The notes beneath the pieces were generated by a model. That model was not told the origin of the DNA. It saw nothing but the letters and a program-made list of their open reading frames with translations, and made no database searches. Source: JBHEPS01 sp046261635 (GTDB lineage: Bacteria > Acidobacteriota > Thermoanaerobaculia > Gp7-AA8). From it: 14,979 nt of DNA. Below, piece by piece: positions 8,113-14,349 of this stretch (the first letter of the stretch is position 1; every line of letters starts with the position of its first letter). The position numbers were made by a program, and so were the translations under genes. Location of the stretch: positions 1 to 14,979 of the forward strand of contig JBHEOL010000057.1 in NCBI GenBank assembly GCA_046261635.1, in the 5' to 3' direction.

Positions 8113-9225
8113 GTGAAGCGGCTCATCCCCGGACTTCTGATGGCCGTCGTCGTCAGCGTTGCGGCGACGGTCATCGCGGAACTGGCGGGAGCGGTTCTCG
8201 TCCGTGCGCAGGGTCTCGCCCCCGCGACCGCCAAGGGAAGCCCCATCTCGCCGGTGACGGTCGCGATTCTCCTCGGCCTCGGAGTGGCGGCACTCATCGG
8301 CTCGCGGCCCTCGCTGAAGCCGGGCCTCGATTTCGGGATCAAGAGACTCCTGCGGATCGGTATCGTCCTCGTCGGGATCCGGCTCTCACTGATGGACGTG
8401 CTCCAGCTCGGTGCCTACGGGATTCCTTTCGTGGCGGCCATCATCGTGTTCGCCGTCATCCTGGCGACCTTCGTCGCGAGAAAACTCGGAGTCTCGACGA
8501 AATTCGGCCTTCTCACCGCCGCCGCGACCTCGATCTGCGGCGTGACGGCGGCCCTCGCCACGGGCCCCGCAGTCGATGCCGACGAACGCGAGGTCGCCTA
8601 CGCCGTCGCGAACACGACCCTGTTCGGCATGATCGCGATGATTCTTTATCCGTGGCTGGCGCACGCGGTCTTCGGGGAAAGGAGCGTGGGCGCCGGGATG
8701 TTTCTCGGAACCTCGATCCACGACACGAGTCAGGTGGTCGGCGCGGCCCTCGCGTACCAGCAGATGTTCGGTGACGAGCTCGCGTTCAAGGCGGCGACGG
8801 TGACCAAGCTGACCCGGAACCTCTTCATCGTCGCGATCGTCCCGCTGATGGGGTGGCTCGCCCATCGGAAGAGCCGGACCGGCGGCGCCGCGGTCCGCGT
8901 TCGCGGCCTCGTGCCGGCCTTCATCCTGGGCTTCCTCGGGATGACGATCGTGAGGACGATCGGGGATGCCACCCTCGCCTCGACCGGCGCCGCATTCGGG
9001 CTGCTCCCTGCTTCCTCATGGCAGAACATCACGACGATTCTCGGATCCTCGATCGCGGGGTGGCTGCTCACGGCAGCCATGGCGTCGGTCGGCCTTTCGA
9101 CGAACCTCGGCATGTTCCGCCAGTTGGGATTGAGGCCGCTCTGGGTCGGCGCGATCGTTGCGCTGGGCGTAGGCTCCCTCGGGATGGTCCTCGCCCTCGT
9201 GGTCGCGCCCCTCGTCCGCCTCTGA
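8113..9225 (+). CDS. YeiH/UPF0324-family integral membrane protein (putative exporter)
   Basis: Polytopic inner-membrane protein (370 aa, about ten hydrophobic helices) of the UPF0324/YeiH family, whose members are annotated as putative sulfate exporters without firm biochemical proof. The family core is clear: FGLLTAAATSICGVTAALATGPAV (131-154), the acidic DADERE turn, AVANTTLFGMIAMILYP (164-180), FLGTSIHDTSQVVGAA and the late TAAMASVGLSTNLG helix. The start is taken as GTG at 8113 because AGGGGAG (8099-8105) sits 7 nt upstream. An ATG at 8108 is out of frame and stops at once. The gene starts 31 bp after the aminopeptidase stop on the same strand and is probably cotranscribed. It ends 27 bp from the convergent permease stop at 9253, with no terminator hairpin visible between them. 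The real substrate is unknown. Confidence 0.9.
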   Translation: MKRLIPGLLMAVVVSVAATVIAELAGAVLVRAQGLAPATAKGSPISPVTVAILLGLGVAALIGSRPSLKPGLDFGIKRLLRIGIVLVGIRLSLMDVLQLGAYGIPFVAAIIVFAVILATFVARKLGVSTKFGLLTAAATSICGVTAALATGPAVDADEREVAYAVANTTLFGMIAMILYPWLAHAVFGERSVGAGMFLGTSIHDTSQVVGAALAYQQMFGDELAFKAATVTKLTRNLFIVAIVPLMGWLAHRKSRTGGAAVRVRGLVPAFILGFLGMTIVRTIGDATLASTGAAFGLLPASSWQNITTILGSSIAGWLLTAAMASVGLSTNLGMFRQLGLRPLWVGAIVALGVGSLGMVLALVVAPLVRL

Positions 9226-9252
9226 CCGAAGCCCGCGCGCCGCCCTCTCCGA

Positions 9253-10068
9253 TCACTTGACGCTTCCAGCGGTCAGCCCCTCCACGATCCTCCGCTGAAA
9301 GATCATCACCACGATCGCCACCGGCAGGGTCGCGATCGATGCCGCGGCGAGGATCTCGCCCCATGGCACCTGGTACTGACCCCGAAAGAGCGCGATGGCG
9401 ACGGGGACAGTCTGCCGATCCGCTCCGAGGGTGAAGGATAGCGCGAAGAGAAACTCGTTCCAGCAGTAGATGAAAGTGAGAATCGCCGTCGTCGCGACTC
9501 CCGGCGCTGCGGTCGGCACCACGATTCTCAGCAGAATCTGCAGCTCGCTGGCGCCATCCGTCAGCGCCGCTTCTTCCATCTCGACTGGCATCTGCCGGAA
9601 GTAGCCCGCGAGGAGCCAGATCGCGAGCGGTAGAGCGAACGTGGCGTAGGGGAGGACCAGGCCCGGAACCGTGTTGATCAGGCGCAGCTCACGCAGAAGG
9701 AGGAACAGGGGGCTCACGATCGCGATCTGCGGGAAAACCGACACGCCGAGAACGATCAGGAAGATGGCATTGCGGCCGCGGAAGTCGAACCGGGCGAGTG
9801 CCCAGGCGGCCGGAACCCCGAAAAGGAGTGCGAGCGCCGTCGTCGAGCCGGCGACGACGAGGGAATTGACGATCGGCGTCGCGAAATCCCGACCGCTGAA
9901 AAGCGAGCGGTAGTGCTCGGCGGTCAATCGCGTCGGAAGGACCGACTCGTCGAACAGCTGGCTCTCGGGAGTGAAGGATGCGAGCAGGCTCCACAGTAGA
10001 GGGGCGGCGACCCACGCGAAGACGAGGATCCTCGCGACGCGCATTCGCGTTGATGTCGGCGCGATCAT
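9253..10068 (-). CDS. Sugar ABC transporter permease, MalG/ThuG-like
   Basis: Inner-membrane permease (271 aa) of a CUT1-type carbohydrate importer. The ATG at 10068-10066 overlaps the upstream permease stop as ATGA, typical of coupled subunits. The same frame stays open upstream to 10347 but overlaps the other permease and is not protein-like there. Six helices are visible at about residues 12-31, 66-92, 100-126, 135-156, 186-210 and 240-257. The EAA loop is MEEAALTDGASELQILLRIVVPTAAPG with E166 and G172, where the ATPase docks. The WNEFLFALSFT segment (203-213) and the ILAAASIATLPV helix match MalG/ThuG/LacG proteins. It is the last gene of the three-gene unit and converges on the YeiH-family gene. 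Trehalose/maltose as substrate is inferred from the binding protein. Confidence 0.94.
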   Translation of the reverse strand: MIAPTSTRMRVARILVFAWVAAPLLWSLLASFTPESQLFDESVLPTRLTAEHYRSLFSGRDFATPIVNSLVVAGSTTALALLFGVPAAWALARFDFRGRNAIFLIVLGVSVFPQIAIVSPLFLLLRELRLINTVPGLVLPYATFALPLAIWLLAGYFRQMPVEMEEAALTDGASELQILLRIVVPTAAPGVATTAILTFIYCWNEFLFALSFTLGADRQTVPVAIALFRGQYQVPWGEILAAASIATLPVAIVVMIFQRRIVEGLTAGSVK

Positions 10069-10928
10069 GATGCGTGCCGTTTCATCGCCGCCAGAGCCAG
10101 CAGGCCGGCGATCGCGGCGAACAGGAATGAGATCACCGCCAGGGCGGAGCCATATCCGAACCGGAGGTTCTGGAACAGCATGTTGAATGTGTAGAGAGCG
10201 AGGGGCTCGGTCGCCGTTCCGGGCCCTCCTCCGGTCAGCACGTACACGAGGTCGAAGACGCGGAAGGCGTCGAGGGCGCGGAAGACCACGGCGACCGCTA
10301 CCGTCGGAGCGAGCAGCGGAAGCGTTACTGACCAGAGCGTACGCCACGTTCCGGCCCCGTCCATCGAGGATGCCTCATACAGCTCGCGCGGGATCTGCTG
10401 AAGCCCGGCAAGTAGAAGGAGGGCGACGAATGGCGTCGTCTTCCAGACGTCGGCCAGGATGAGAGGAACCCAGGCGAGCCAGCGGTCGGCGAACCAGACG
10501 ATCGGGTCCGCACCCGCCTGCGCGAACACCTTCGCGACGGCTCCGCTCTCGCCATCGAATACGAAGCGCCAGAGTAGGCCCGCGACCACGGTCGGCAGCG
10601 CCCAGGGTAGGATGGTCGCGGTCCGCAGCAGGGCGCGTCCACGCATCGAGCCGTAAAGCGCCAGGGCGATGCCGAGTCCCAGTACAAGCTCGAGTGAGAC
10701 CGTCGCAACCGTGAAGAAGAGCGTGTGGGCGAGCGCGCCGACAAATCGGTCGTCCGAGAGAATGTCCAGGTAGTTCCCGAGACCTACGAACGGCTTTCCG
10801 ATCCAGGGGAGCCGGAGATCGAAACGGTGGAGCGAGTCCCACAAGGACCAGGCAAGGGGAAAGAGCGCAACGAGAGCGATGAGCCCGAGCGCCGGCGCGA
10901 GCCAGAGCCAGGGGCGCGCATGTCTCAT
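10065..10928 (-). CDS. Sugar ABC transporter permease, MalF/ThuF-like
   Basis: Inner-membrane permease (287 aa) pairing with the MalG-like subunit. The start is ATG at 10928-10926, overlapping the binding-protein stop as ATGA. The frame stays open further upstream, but that extension lies inside the binding-protein gene and lacks permease character. Helices are visible at about residues 8-29, 68-92, 103-122, 150-175, 205-222 and 262-283. The cytoplasmic EAA motif reads YEASSMDGAGTWRTLWSVTLPLLAP with E185 and G191. VLTGGGPGTATEPLALYTFNMLF (230-252) is the usual MalF/UgpA/LacF segment. Length is about that of ThuF/SugA, shorter than E. coli MalF, which has a large periplasmic insert. No ATPase follows or precedes it in the unit. 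Confidence 0.94.
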   Translation of the reverse strand: MRHARPWLWLAPALGLIALVALFPLAWSLWDSLHRFDLRLPWIGKPFVGLGNYLDILSDDRFVGALAHTLFFTVATVSLELVLGLGIALALYGSMRGRALLRTATILPWALPTVVAGLLWRFVFDGESGAVAKVFAQAGADPIVWFADRWLAWVPLILADVWKTTPFVALLLLAGLQQIPRELYEASSMDGAGTWRTLWSVTLPLLAPTVAVAVVFRALDAFRVFDLVYVLTGGGPGTATEPLALYTFNMLFQNLRFGYGSALAVISFLFAAIAGLLALAAMKRHAS

Positions 10929-12160
10929 CGAACCTCCCCAAGGCCGGCGCCCTCGAGGATCGCCGCGATCGCATGGTCGGCTCGTCTCAACGCTTCTTCC
11001 GCTTCGATCTCGCCAGTCAGCGCGCGATGCAGCTCGATCTGCATGAGCTCCGAAATCTCCGAGTACACGGGGGTCGAGGGGCGGGCGACCGCGGACTCGA
11101 CGATTTTTCTCACCGTGGAAGAGTCGGTCCCGAGGGCGCGGTCGAGATCGCCCGAGCCGTAGAGGGAGAGGCGCGGAGGGTACTGCCCGGTCGCTTTCGC
11201 CCGGTCGATCATCTGCTCGGGTGCCGTGAGAAAAGCGATCAGCTCTCTCGCCTGATCCTGCCTTGGGCTCCAGCGGTTGATCGCCAGCTGCGCTCCCCCG
11301 AGCGTCGCAGCTGAAGGGAGCCCTTGACGGACCGGGGGCATCGGTGAGACGGCGAACTTCGACGCGACCTTCGATTTCGCGGAATCGTCGAGCAGCGGCA
11401 CGGCGTAGGGCCAGTTGCGCATGAAGACTGCGCCCCCATTCTGGAATGCGAAGCGTGTCTCCTCCTCGTGCCACGTGACGACTGCCCGCGGGCTCCCGCC
11501 TCCGGCGATTGCCCGCTTCAGCCATTCCAGAGCTGCGATTCCGGACGGCGATGAGAGACACGGCCGGCCCGCCTCGTCGAGGATCCGGCCGCCGTGCCCG
11601 GTCAGGATCTCGAGATAGACAGTCACCACTCCCTCATAACGCGCTCCCTGCCAGACGAAACCCGACGCGATGTCATCCGGCCGCCCCTCCGCCCTCGCGA
11701 GAAGCTCGTCGAGAGTCGCCGGTTCGCGCGCCACCACGTCCGTTCGGCGATAGAGCATGCCGACGTCCACGAACCAGGGAACTGCGTACATCCGGCCGCG
11801 CCACCGGTTCGCCGCGATCGTCTCCGGTGCGAAGTCGCCGACGTCGAATCGGGACAGAGGCGCGATCCAGCCGGCCGCGGCGAACTCGGGGGTCCAGATG
11901 ATGTCGAGCTGGAGAACGTCCGGCGTCCCGATCCGCGCATTCAGCCACTGGACGTAAAGCTGATGCCGTTGCGTAGCATCATCGGGCGTCTGCTGGATGC
12001 GGACGCGGATCCCCGTGGTCCGTTCGAATGCTACGAGCTGGCGCGCGAGGATCTCCCCCTCGGCGCCGACCGAGCTCGCCGAGATCGTCAGATCGTGGTC
12101 GCCGGGGGCGACCGAGCAGGCCGTCAGAATTCCCGCAGCGAGGAGGGGCCACCAGCGCAT
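10925..12160 (-). CDS. Sugar-binding lipoprotein of a CUT1 ABC importer (trehalose/maltose type, ThuE/LpqY-like)
   Basis: Extracellular solute-binding protein family 1 (411 aa). A short signal peptide MRWWPLLAAGILTAC ends at lipid-acceptor Cys15. The mature chain opens with a beta strand (DLTISASSVG), then LARQLVAFERTTGIRVRIQQTP. It shows PDVLQLDIIWTPEFAAAGWIAPL, the ligand-contact segment AVPWFVDVGMLYRRTD, then FAFQNGGAVFMRNWPYAVPLL and KVASKFAVSPMPP. FMRNWPYA followed by a KV...SPMP strand recalls trehalose/maltose-binding proteins such as Thermus TMBP or ThuE, though glucose or other disaccharides cannot be excluded. The ATG at 12160 has no Shine-Dalgarno sequence. TAGAAT (12172-12167) lies only 6 nt upstream, which suggests a leaderless mRNA. 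It leads the operon, and its stop overlaps the MalF-like start. Confidence 0.93.
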   Translation of the reverse strand: MRWWPLLAAGILTACSVAPGDHDLTISASSVGAEGEILARQLVAFERTTGIRVRIQQTPDDATQRHQLYVQWLNARIGTPDVLQLDIIWTPEFAAAGWIAPLSRFDVGDFAPETIAANRWRGRMYAVPWFVDVGMLYRRTDVVAREPATLDELLARAEGRPDDIASGFVWQGARYEGVVTVYLEILTGHGGRILDEAGRPCLSSPSGIAALEWLKRAIAGGGSPRAVVTWHEEETRFAFQNGGAVFMRNWPYAVPLLDDSAKSKVASKFAVSPMPPVRQGLPSAATLGGAQLAINRWSPRQDQARELIAFLTAPEQMIDRAKATGQYPPRLSLYGSGDLDRALGTDSSTVRKIVESAVARPSTPVYSEISELMQIELHRALTGEIEAEEALRRADHAIAAILEGAGLGEVR

Positions 12161-12166
12161 CCGATG

Positions 12167-12172
12167 ATTCTA
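12167..12172 (-). promoter_or_regulatory. Candidate -10 box for leaderless transcript of the sugar-binding protein
   Basis: TAGAAT on the minus strand matches five of six bases of TATAAT and ends 6 nt before the ATG at 12160. That spacing would place the transcription start at or next to the start codon. No purine-rich ribosome binding site lies in the 20 nt before the ATG. No -35 element is recognisable. Confidence 0.4.
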
Positions 12173-12335
12173 TGGGAAGGGAGAAAAGGGGCTGATTCTG
12201 GCAGCCTGATTTGGGAGGTCATCGAAGGGGATCGAACCGAGGTGATCCTGCTCGGGGGAGCCAGTCTTCATGAGGGTGGTGGAGTAGGGCAACCTCCCAC
12301 GGGATCTCCGATCCGCGCAATGCGGCCATCGAGAG

Positions 12336-12341
12336 TAAGAT
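12336..12341 (+). promoter_or_regulatory. Candidate -10 box of the DUF3185-like gene
   Basis: TAAGAT lies 22 nt upstream of the ATG at 12364 and is followed by the ribosome binding site GGAGG at 12353-12357. The -35 region is GC-rich and shows no TTGACA-like box, so the call is tentative. Confidence 0.35.
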
Positions 12342-12363
12342 AGGGCCGAAGCGGAGGTCCAAG

Positions 12364-12582
12364 ATGACGGTTTTGAAAATCGTCGCGATCGTTCTGATCG
12401 TGGCAGGGGTCCTGGCTCTCGTTTACGGTGGTTTCAGCTACACCAAGGCCACCCACGAGGCGGACTTGGGGCCGATCGAGTTTTCAGTGAAGGAAACCGA
12501 GCGAGTCAACGTCCCGCTTTGGGCGGGTGTGGGCATGCTCGTCGTCGGAATCGTTCTTCTGCTCATGCCGAAGAAGAGCTGA
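12364..12582 (+). CDS. Small two-helix membrane protein, DUF3185-like
   Basis: A 72-aa protein with a helix at residues 4-23 (LKIVAIVLIVAGVLALVYGG), a polar middle and a second helix at about 51-68 (VPLWAGVGMLVVGIVLLLM) ending in a basic tail PKKS. The middle, YGGFSYTKATHEADLGPIEF followed by SVKETERVNVPLWAGV, matches from memory a widespread family of tiny inner-membrane proteins annotated DUF3185 or as hypothetical. Its function is unknown. The ATG at 12364 has GGAGG (12353-12357) at 6-nt spacing. It is monocistronic: divergent from the sugar operon and convergent with the membrane protein at 12779-13339. Both the helices and the start are well supported; the role is not. Confidence 0.85.
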   Translation: MTVLKIVAIVLIVAGVLALVYGGFSYTKATHEADLGPIEFSVKETERVNVPLWAGVGMLVVGIVLLLMPKKS

Positions 12583-12778
12583 GCGTCGCCTCGAGCGATC
12601 CGACGACCGCCGGGTTGGTCGACGCGTGGCTCGGGGGCAGACGGCGGGATTCTGTCGAGGGGGTTACCATCGCAGGTCCCAGCGGCACTGGCTCGCAGCG
12701 AGGGCTGATGGTAGCCCGACGCGCCGCTTCCGCGCGAACGCTGAACTCCTGAGGGTTCCGGGAGGCGTGCCGTGGATG
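12583..12778. other. Convergent spacer with structured inverted repeats
   Basis: This 196-bp spacer separates the DUF3185-like stop from the convergent stop at 12779. It contains no credible reading frame. The main structure is at 12661-12717 and is listed separately. A weaker 5-bp inverted repeat CGTCG/CGACG sits at 12584-12588 and 12601-12605. There is no T-rich tract, so no canonical intrinsic terminator is visible on either strand. Confidence 0.5.
12661..12717 (+). repeat. Predicted three-way-junction inverted repeat, possible structured RNA or terminator
   Basis: GGGTTACCATC (12661-12671) pairs with GATGGTAGCCC (12707-12717) over 11 positions, with one G-U wobble when read as plus-strand RNA. 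It encloses two adjacent hairpins: CCAG/CTGG (12679-12691, loop CGGCA) and CTCG/CGAG (12692-12702, loop CAG). The structure lies between two convergent genes. I do not recognise an RNA family. It could be a bidirectional transcription end, a small RNA or a relic repeat. Confidence 0.45.
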
Positions 12779-13339
12779 CTAGCCCGGCCACAGCCAGCCG
12801 AAGACACCGGCGGTCAGGAGCGCATAGATCAGGCCGTCGATGGTCGCCTTGATCGTCGTCCCCCACGCGCGGCGATACCAGATCGAGATCTGCCAGAGCG
12901 CGAGCGCGTAGCCGATGAAGGCCGTCGTGCTGATGAAGCGGAAGACTTCCATGTAGTCGGAGCCCGGCGGCAGAGCGCGCCCGGTCACGTACGCTGCGAA
13001 GATGCTCACGACCAGGCTGAACAGAAACCAGAGCCCGAGGCTCTTGCCCATCGACACCGGGCGGTTCGGCATCACGGTGATCACCATGACGGGGCCGCTC
13101 TTCATCTTCTCGGTGAACTCGGGAGAGCTCATCTCGGCCGTGCTTCCGGCGCGCGGGACCATGTAATCCCCCGGCGGAATCGCGAGCGGCTGCACGGCTG
13201 CCCGGAAGGCGTCCTCGTTCGGAATTGCAGGATAGTCCGAGTCGTGCCACTTCAGAAGCATGTGAATCAGCGAGCTCGCCAGGAAAACGAGGACGGCGGA
13301 GAGAAGCATGGGGAGCCAGAGCGCGGGCAGACCGGTCAT
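12779..13339 (-). CDS. Conserved hypothetical four-helix membrane protein
   Basis: A 186-aa inner-membrane protein of unknown function. Helices are visible at about residues 7-28, 100-120, 132-154 and 165-184. The first loop is polar and carries HMLLKWHDSDYPAIPNEDAF and PPGDYMVPR, then SPEFTEKMKSGPVMVITVMPN. The third helix contains FRFISTTAFIGYALALWQ, followed by SIWYRRAW and a final TTIKATIDGLIYALLTAGVFGW. I recall close homologues as uncharacterised proteins in Acidobacteria and related genomes, with no assigned activity. The start is firm: an AGGAGG ribosome binding site on the minus strand (13350-13345) lies 5 nt before the ATG at 13339, and TATCAT (13376-13371) is a plausible -10 box. 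It is a single gene, divergent from the DUF1360 gene. Confidence 0.88.
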   Translation of the reverse strand: MTGLPALWLPMLLSAVLVFLASSLIHMLLKWHDSDYPAIPNEDAFRAAVQPLAIPPGDYMVPRAGSTAEMSSPEFTEKMKSGPVMVITVMPNRPVSMGKSLGLWFLFSLVVSIFAAYVTGRALPPGSDYMEVFRFISTTAFIGYALALWQISIWYRRAWGTTIKATIDGLIYALLTAGVFGWLWPG

Positions 13340-13487
13340 GGGAGCCTCCTTGTTCCGTGATGGAGCTCGAATGATAGCGCGGTTTCGCAGGGCGGAGGCC
13401 CTTTGCCTCCGTGCGCCCGAAGGTTACTTCGCGGCGCTCGGCCGCGATCGCCGGTGCGACGGACCGGAACTTGCTTCCAACCTGGCC
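13340..13487. promoter_or_regulatory. Divergent spacer with twin stem-loops
   Basis: This spacer carries the minus-strand -10 candidate TATCAT (13376-13371) for the gene at 13339, and two adjacent stem-loops at 13393-13411 and 13413-13437, listed separately. The plus-strand promoter of the DUF1360 gene is not identifiable. No Shine-Dalgarno sequence is evident before 13488. Confidence 0.4.
13393..13437 (+). repeat. Pair of adjacent GC-rich stem-loops (REP-like or 5' leader structure)
   Basis: Stem 1 is CGGAGGC (13393-13399) with GCCTCCG (13405-13411) around the loop CCTTT, seven perfect pairs. Stem 2 is GCGCCCGAAG (13413-13422) with CTTCG (13427-13431) and GGCGC (13433-13437) around the loop GTTA: ten pairs with one bulged C at 13432. 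Only one base separates them. The pair lies upstream of the DUF1360 start on the plus strand and upstream of the -10 candidate of the opposite gene. It could be a repetitive extragenic element or a leader structure. Confidence 0.6.
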
Positions 13488-14126
13488 ATGAGCGAGCCTG
13501 AAAGCAAACCGAAGAAAACACCCGCGGGAAAGGACTCCGCGAGCAAGCGTTCGGCAGGCAGCGGCCCGGCCGGGAAGGCACCCCGGGGCAAGCTTGCCCA
13601 GGGCGCGAAGAAGGAAGCGCCGCCGAACGCGTTCGAGGCTTACGGCGGCGGAGACGAGATGCCGCTCGACGGTTACGTCTGGCTCCTCGGGGCCTTCGGC
13701 GTCGCCGCGGCGAGCGTCGTTGCCGCAGCGGCATCGGGACGTCGGTTCCCCAAACGCGTGAGCCCGACGGATGTCGTCCTCATCGGCGTGGCCACCCACA
13801 AGCTGACCCGCATCGTCACCCGCGACTGGGTGACAGCGCCGCTGCGCGCCCCGTTCACCGAGTTTCAGAAGTCCCTCGGCTCGGGCGAGGTTCAGGAGAC
13901 CTCGCGCGGCGAGGGGCTCCAGCGCGCCATTGGAGACCTGCTCACCTGTCCTTTCTGCACCGGACCCTGGATCGCGGGCGCCCTCTTCTCCGGGCTCGTA
14001 TTCTCCCCCCGTGTCACGCGGCTCGTGGCGGCCACGTTCGCATCCGTGGCCCTCTCCGACTGGCTTCACCACGCCTACGGCATCGTCCGCGCCGCCCGCA
14101 AGGACGGGGCCGGGAGCGGATTCTGA
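13488..14126 (+). CDS. DUF1360-domain membrane protein with basic disordered N-terminus
   Basis: A 212-aa protein. Residues 1-45 are Lys/Ala/Pro/Ser-rich, low-complexity and strongly basic. A hydrophobic helix follows at about 62-83 (GYVWLLGAFGVAAASVVAAAAS). The DUF1360 core is SPTDVVLIGVATHKLTRIVTRDWVTAPLRAPF (92-123), then LLTCPFCTGPWIAGALFSGLVF (151-172) with Cys154 and Cys157, and a last helix at 178-195. The family is of unknown function; some members are described around Bacillus sporulation, from memory. The ATG at 13488 is chosen because the frame upstream, open to 13308, runs through a structured spacer and overlaps the divergent start. No ribosome binding site precedes it, so the exact start is uncertain. 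The stop is followed by a spacer and a convergent small gene. Confidence 0.85.
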   Translation: MSEPESKPKKTPAGKDSASKRSAGSGPAGKAPRGKLAQGAKKEAPPNAFEAYGGGDEMPLDGYVWLLGAFGVAAASVVAAAASGRRFPKRVSPTDVVLIGVATHKLTRIVTRDWVTAPLRAPFTEFQKSLGSGEVQETSRGEGLQRAIGDLLTCPFCTGPWIAGALFSGLVFSPRVTRLVAATFASVALSDWLHHAYGIVRAARKDGAGSGF

Positions 14127-14342
14127 TGAGATCGGGCAGACGCCCCTCCAAACTGTTCGACGATGCTGTTCGCACACACCTCTGGCCTACCCGATCAGAT
14201 CGCGAGTTCGCGAAGATCCCCCATCGCGATTCGATCACGTGAATGAGGTGAATCGGGTCTTGGAGCGTATCTCTTCGGGTCTCGGAGAGTCAGGATCTAC
14301 TCACGACGGCGGATCGATCGTTCCAGATCAGTCGTCTCCAGA
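14127..14342. other. Convergent spacer, no credible gene
   Basis: This 216-bp spacer lies between the DUF1360 stop and the convergent small-gene stop. It holds a 7-bp inverted repeat GATCGGG/CCCGATC (14130-14136, 14190-14196) and a small CGCG-AGTT-CGCG hairpin at about 14200. It also holds most of a 15-bp-period direct repeat listed separately. A 27-codon frame starting with the ATG at 14163 has no ribosome binding site and is not supported. No terminator with a T-tract is visible. Confidence 0.4.
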
Positions 14343-14349
14343 TCAGTCG
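14322..14349 (+). repeat. Two-copy 15-bp-period tandem direct repeat
   Basis: TCCAGATCAGTCG occurs at 14322-14334 and again at 14337-14349 without mismatch, separated by TC. The second copy covers the stop codon and last two codons of the small gene on the minus strand. Two copies could be a recent slippage duplication or paired binding sites. Confidence 0.7.

Larger units (their letters stand above)
12161..12363. promoter_or_regulatory. Divergent spacer between sugar-importer operon and DUF3185-like gene
   Basis: This 203-bp spacer holds two candidate divergent promoters. TAGAAT on the minus strand (12172-12167) is immediately before the binding-protein ATG. TAAGAT on the plus strand (12336-12341) lies upstream of GGAGG at 12353-12357. 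Neither has a recognisable -35 box. Between them is a 7-bp perfect inverted repeat (GGGAGGT 12213-12219, ACCTCCC 12292-12298) enclosing two smaller, mutually exclusive stems (GGATC 12229-12233 with GATCC 12244-12248; CCGAG 12237-12241 with CTCGG 12251-12255). No protein-like frame was found. Confidence 0.45.

Noticed and set aside
12213..12298. tRNA-like element on the minus strand (7-bp acceptor-like stem, GGTTCGATCCC box, 86-nt span)
   Set aside because: The T-stem does not pair beyond two bases, the T-box is not adjacent to the acceptor arm, and no anticodon stem or D-arm forms. It is probably coincidence; a degenerate tRNA relic cannot be fully excluded.
13308..13487. Longer DUF1360 protein starting at 13308
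   Set aside because: It would overlap the start of the divergent gene at 13339 and encode the twin stem-loop spacer; no ribosome binding site supports it.
14235..14242. TCACGTGA palindrome
   Set aside because: An 8-bp palindrome is expected by chance in a window of this size, and it is not placed at a promoter.
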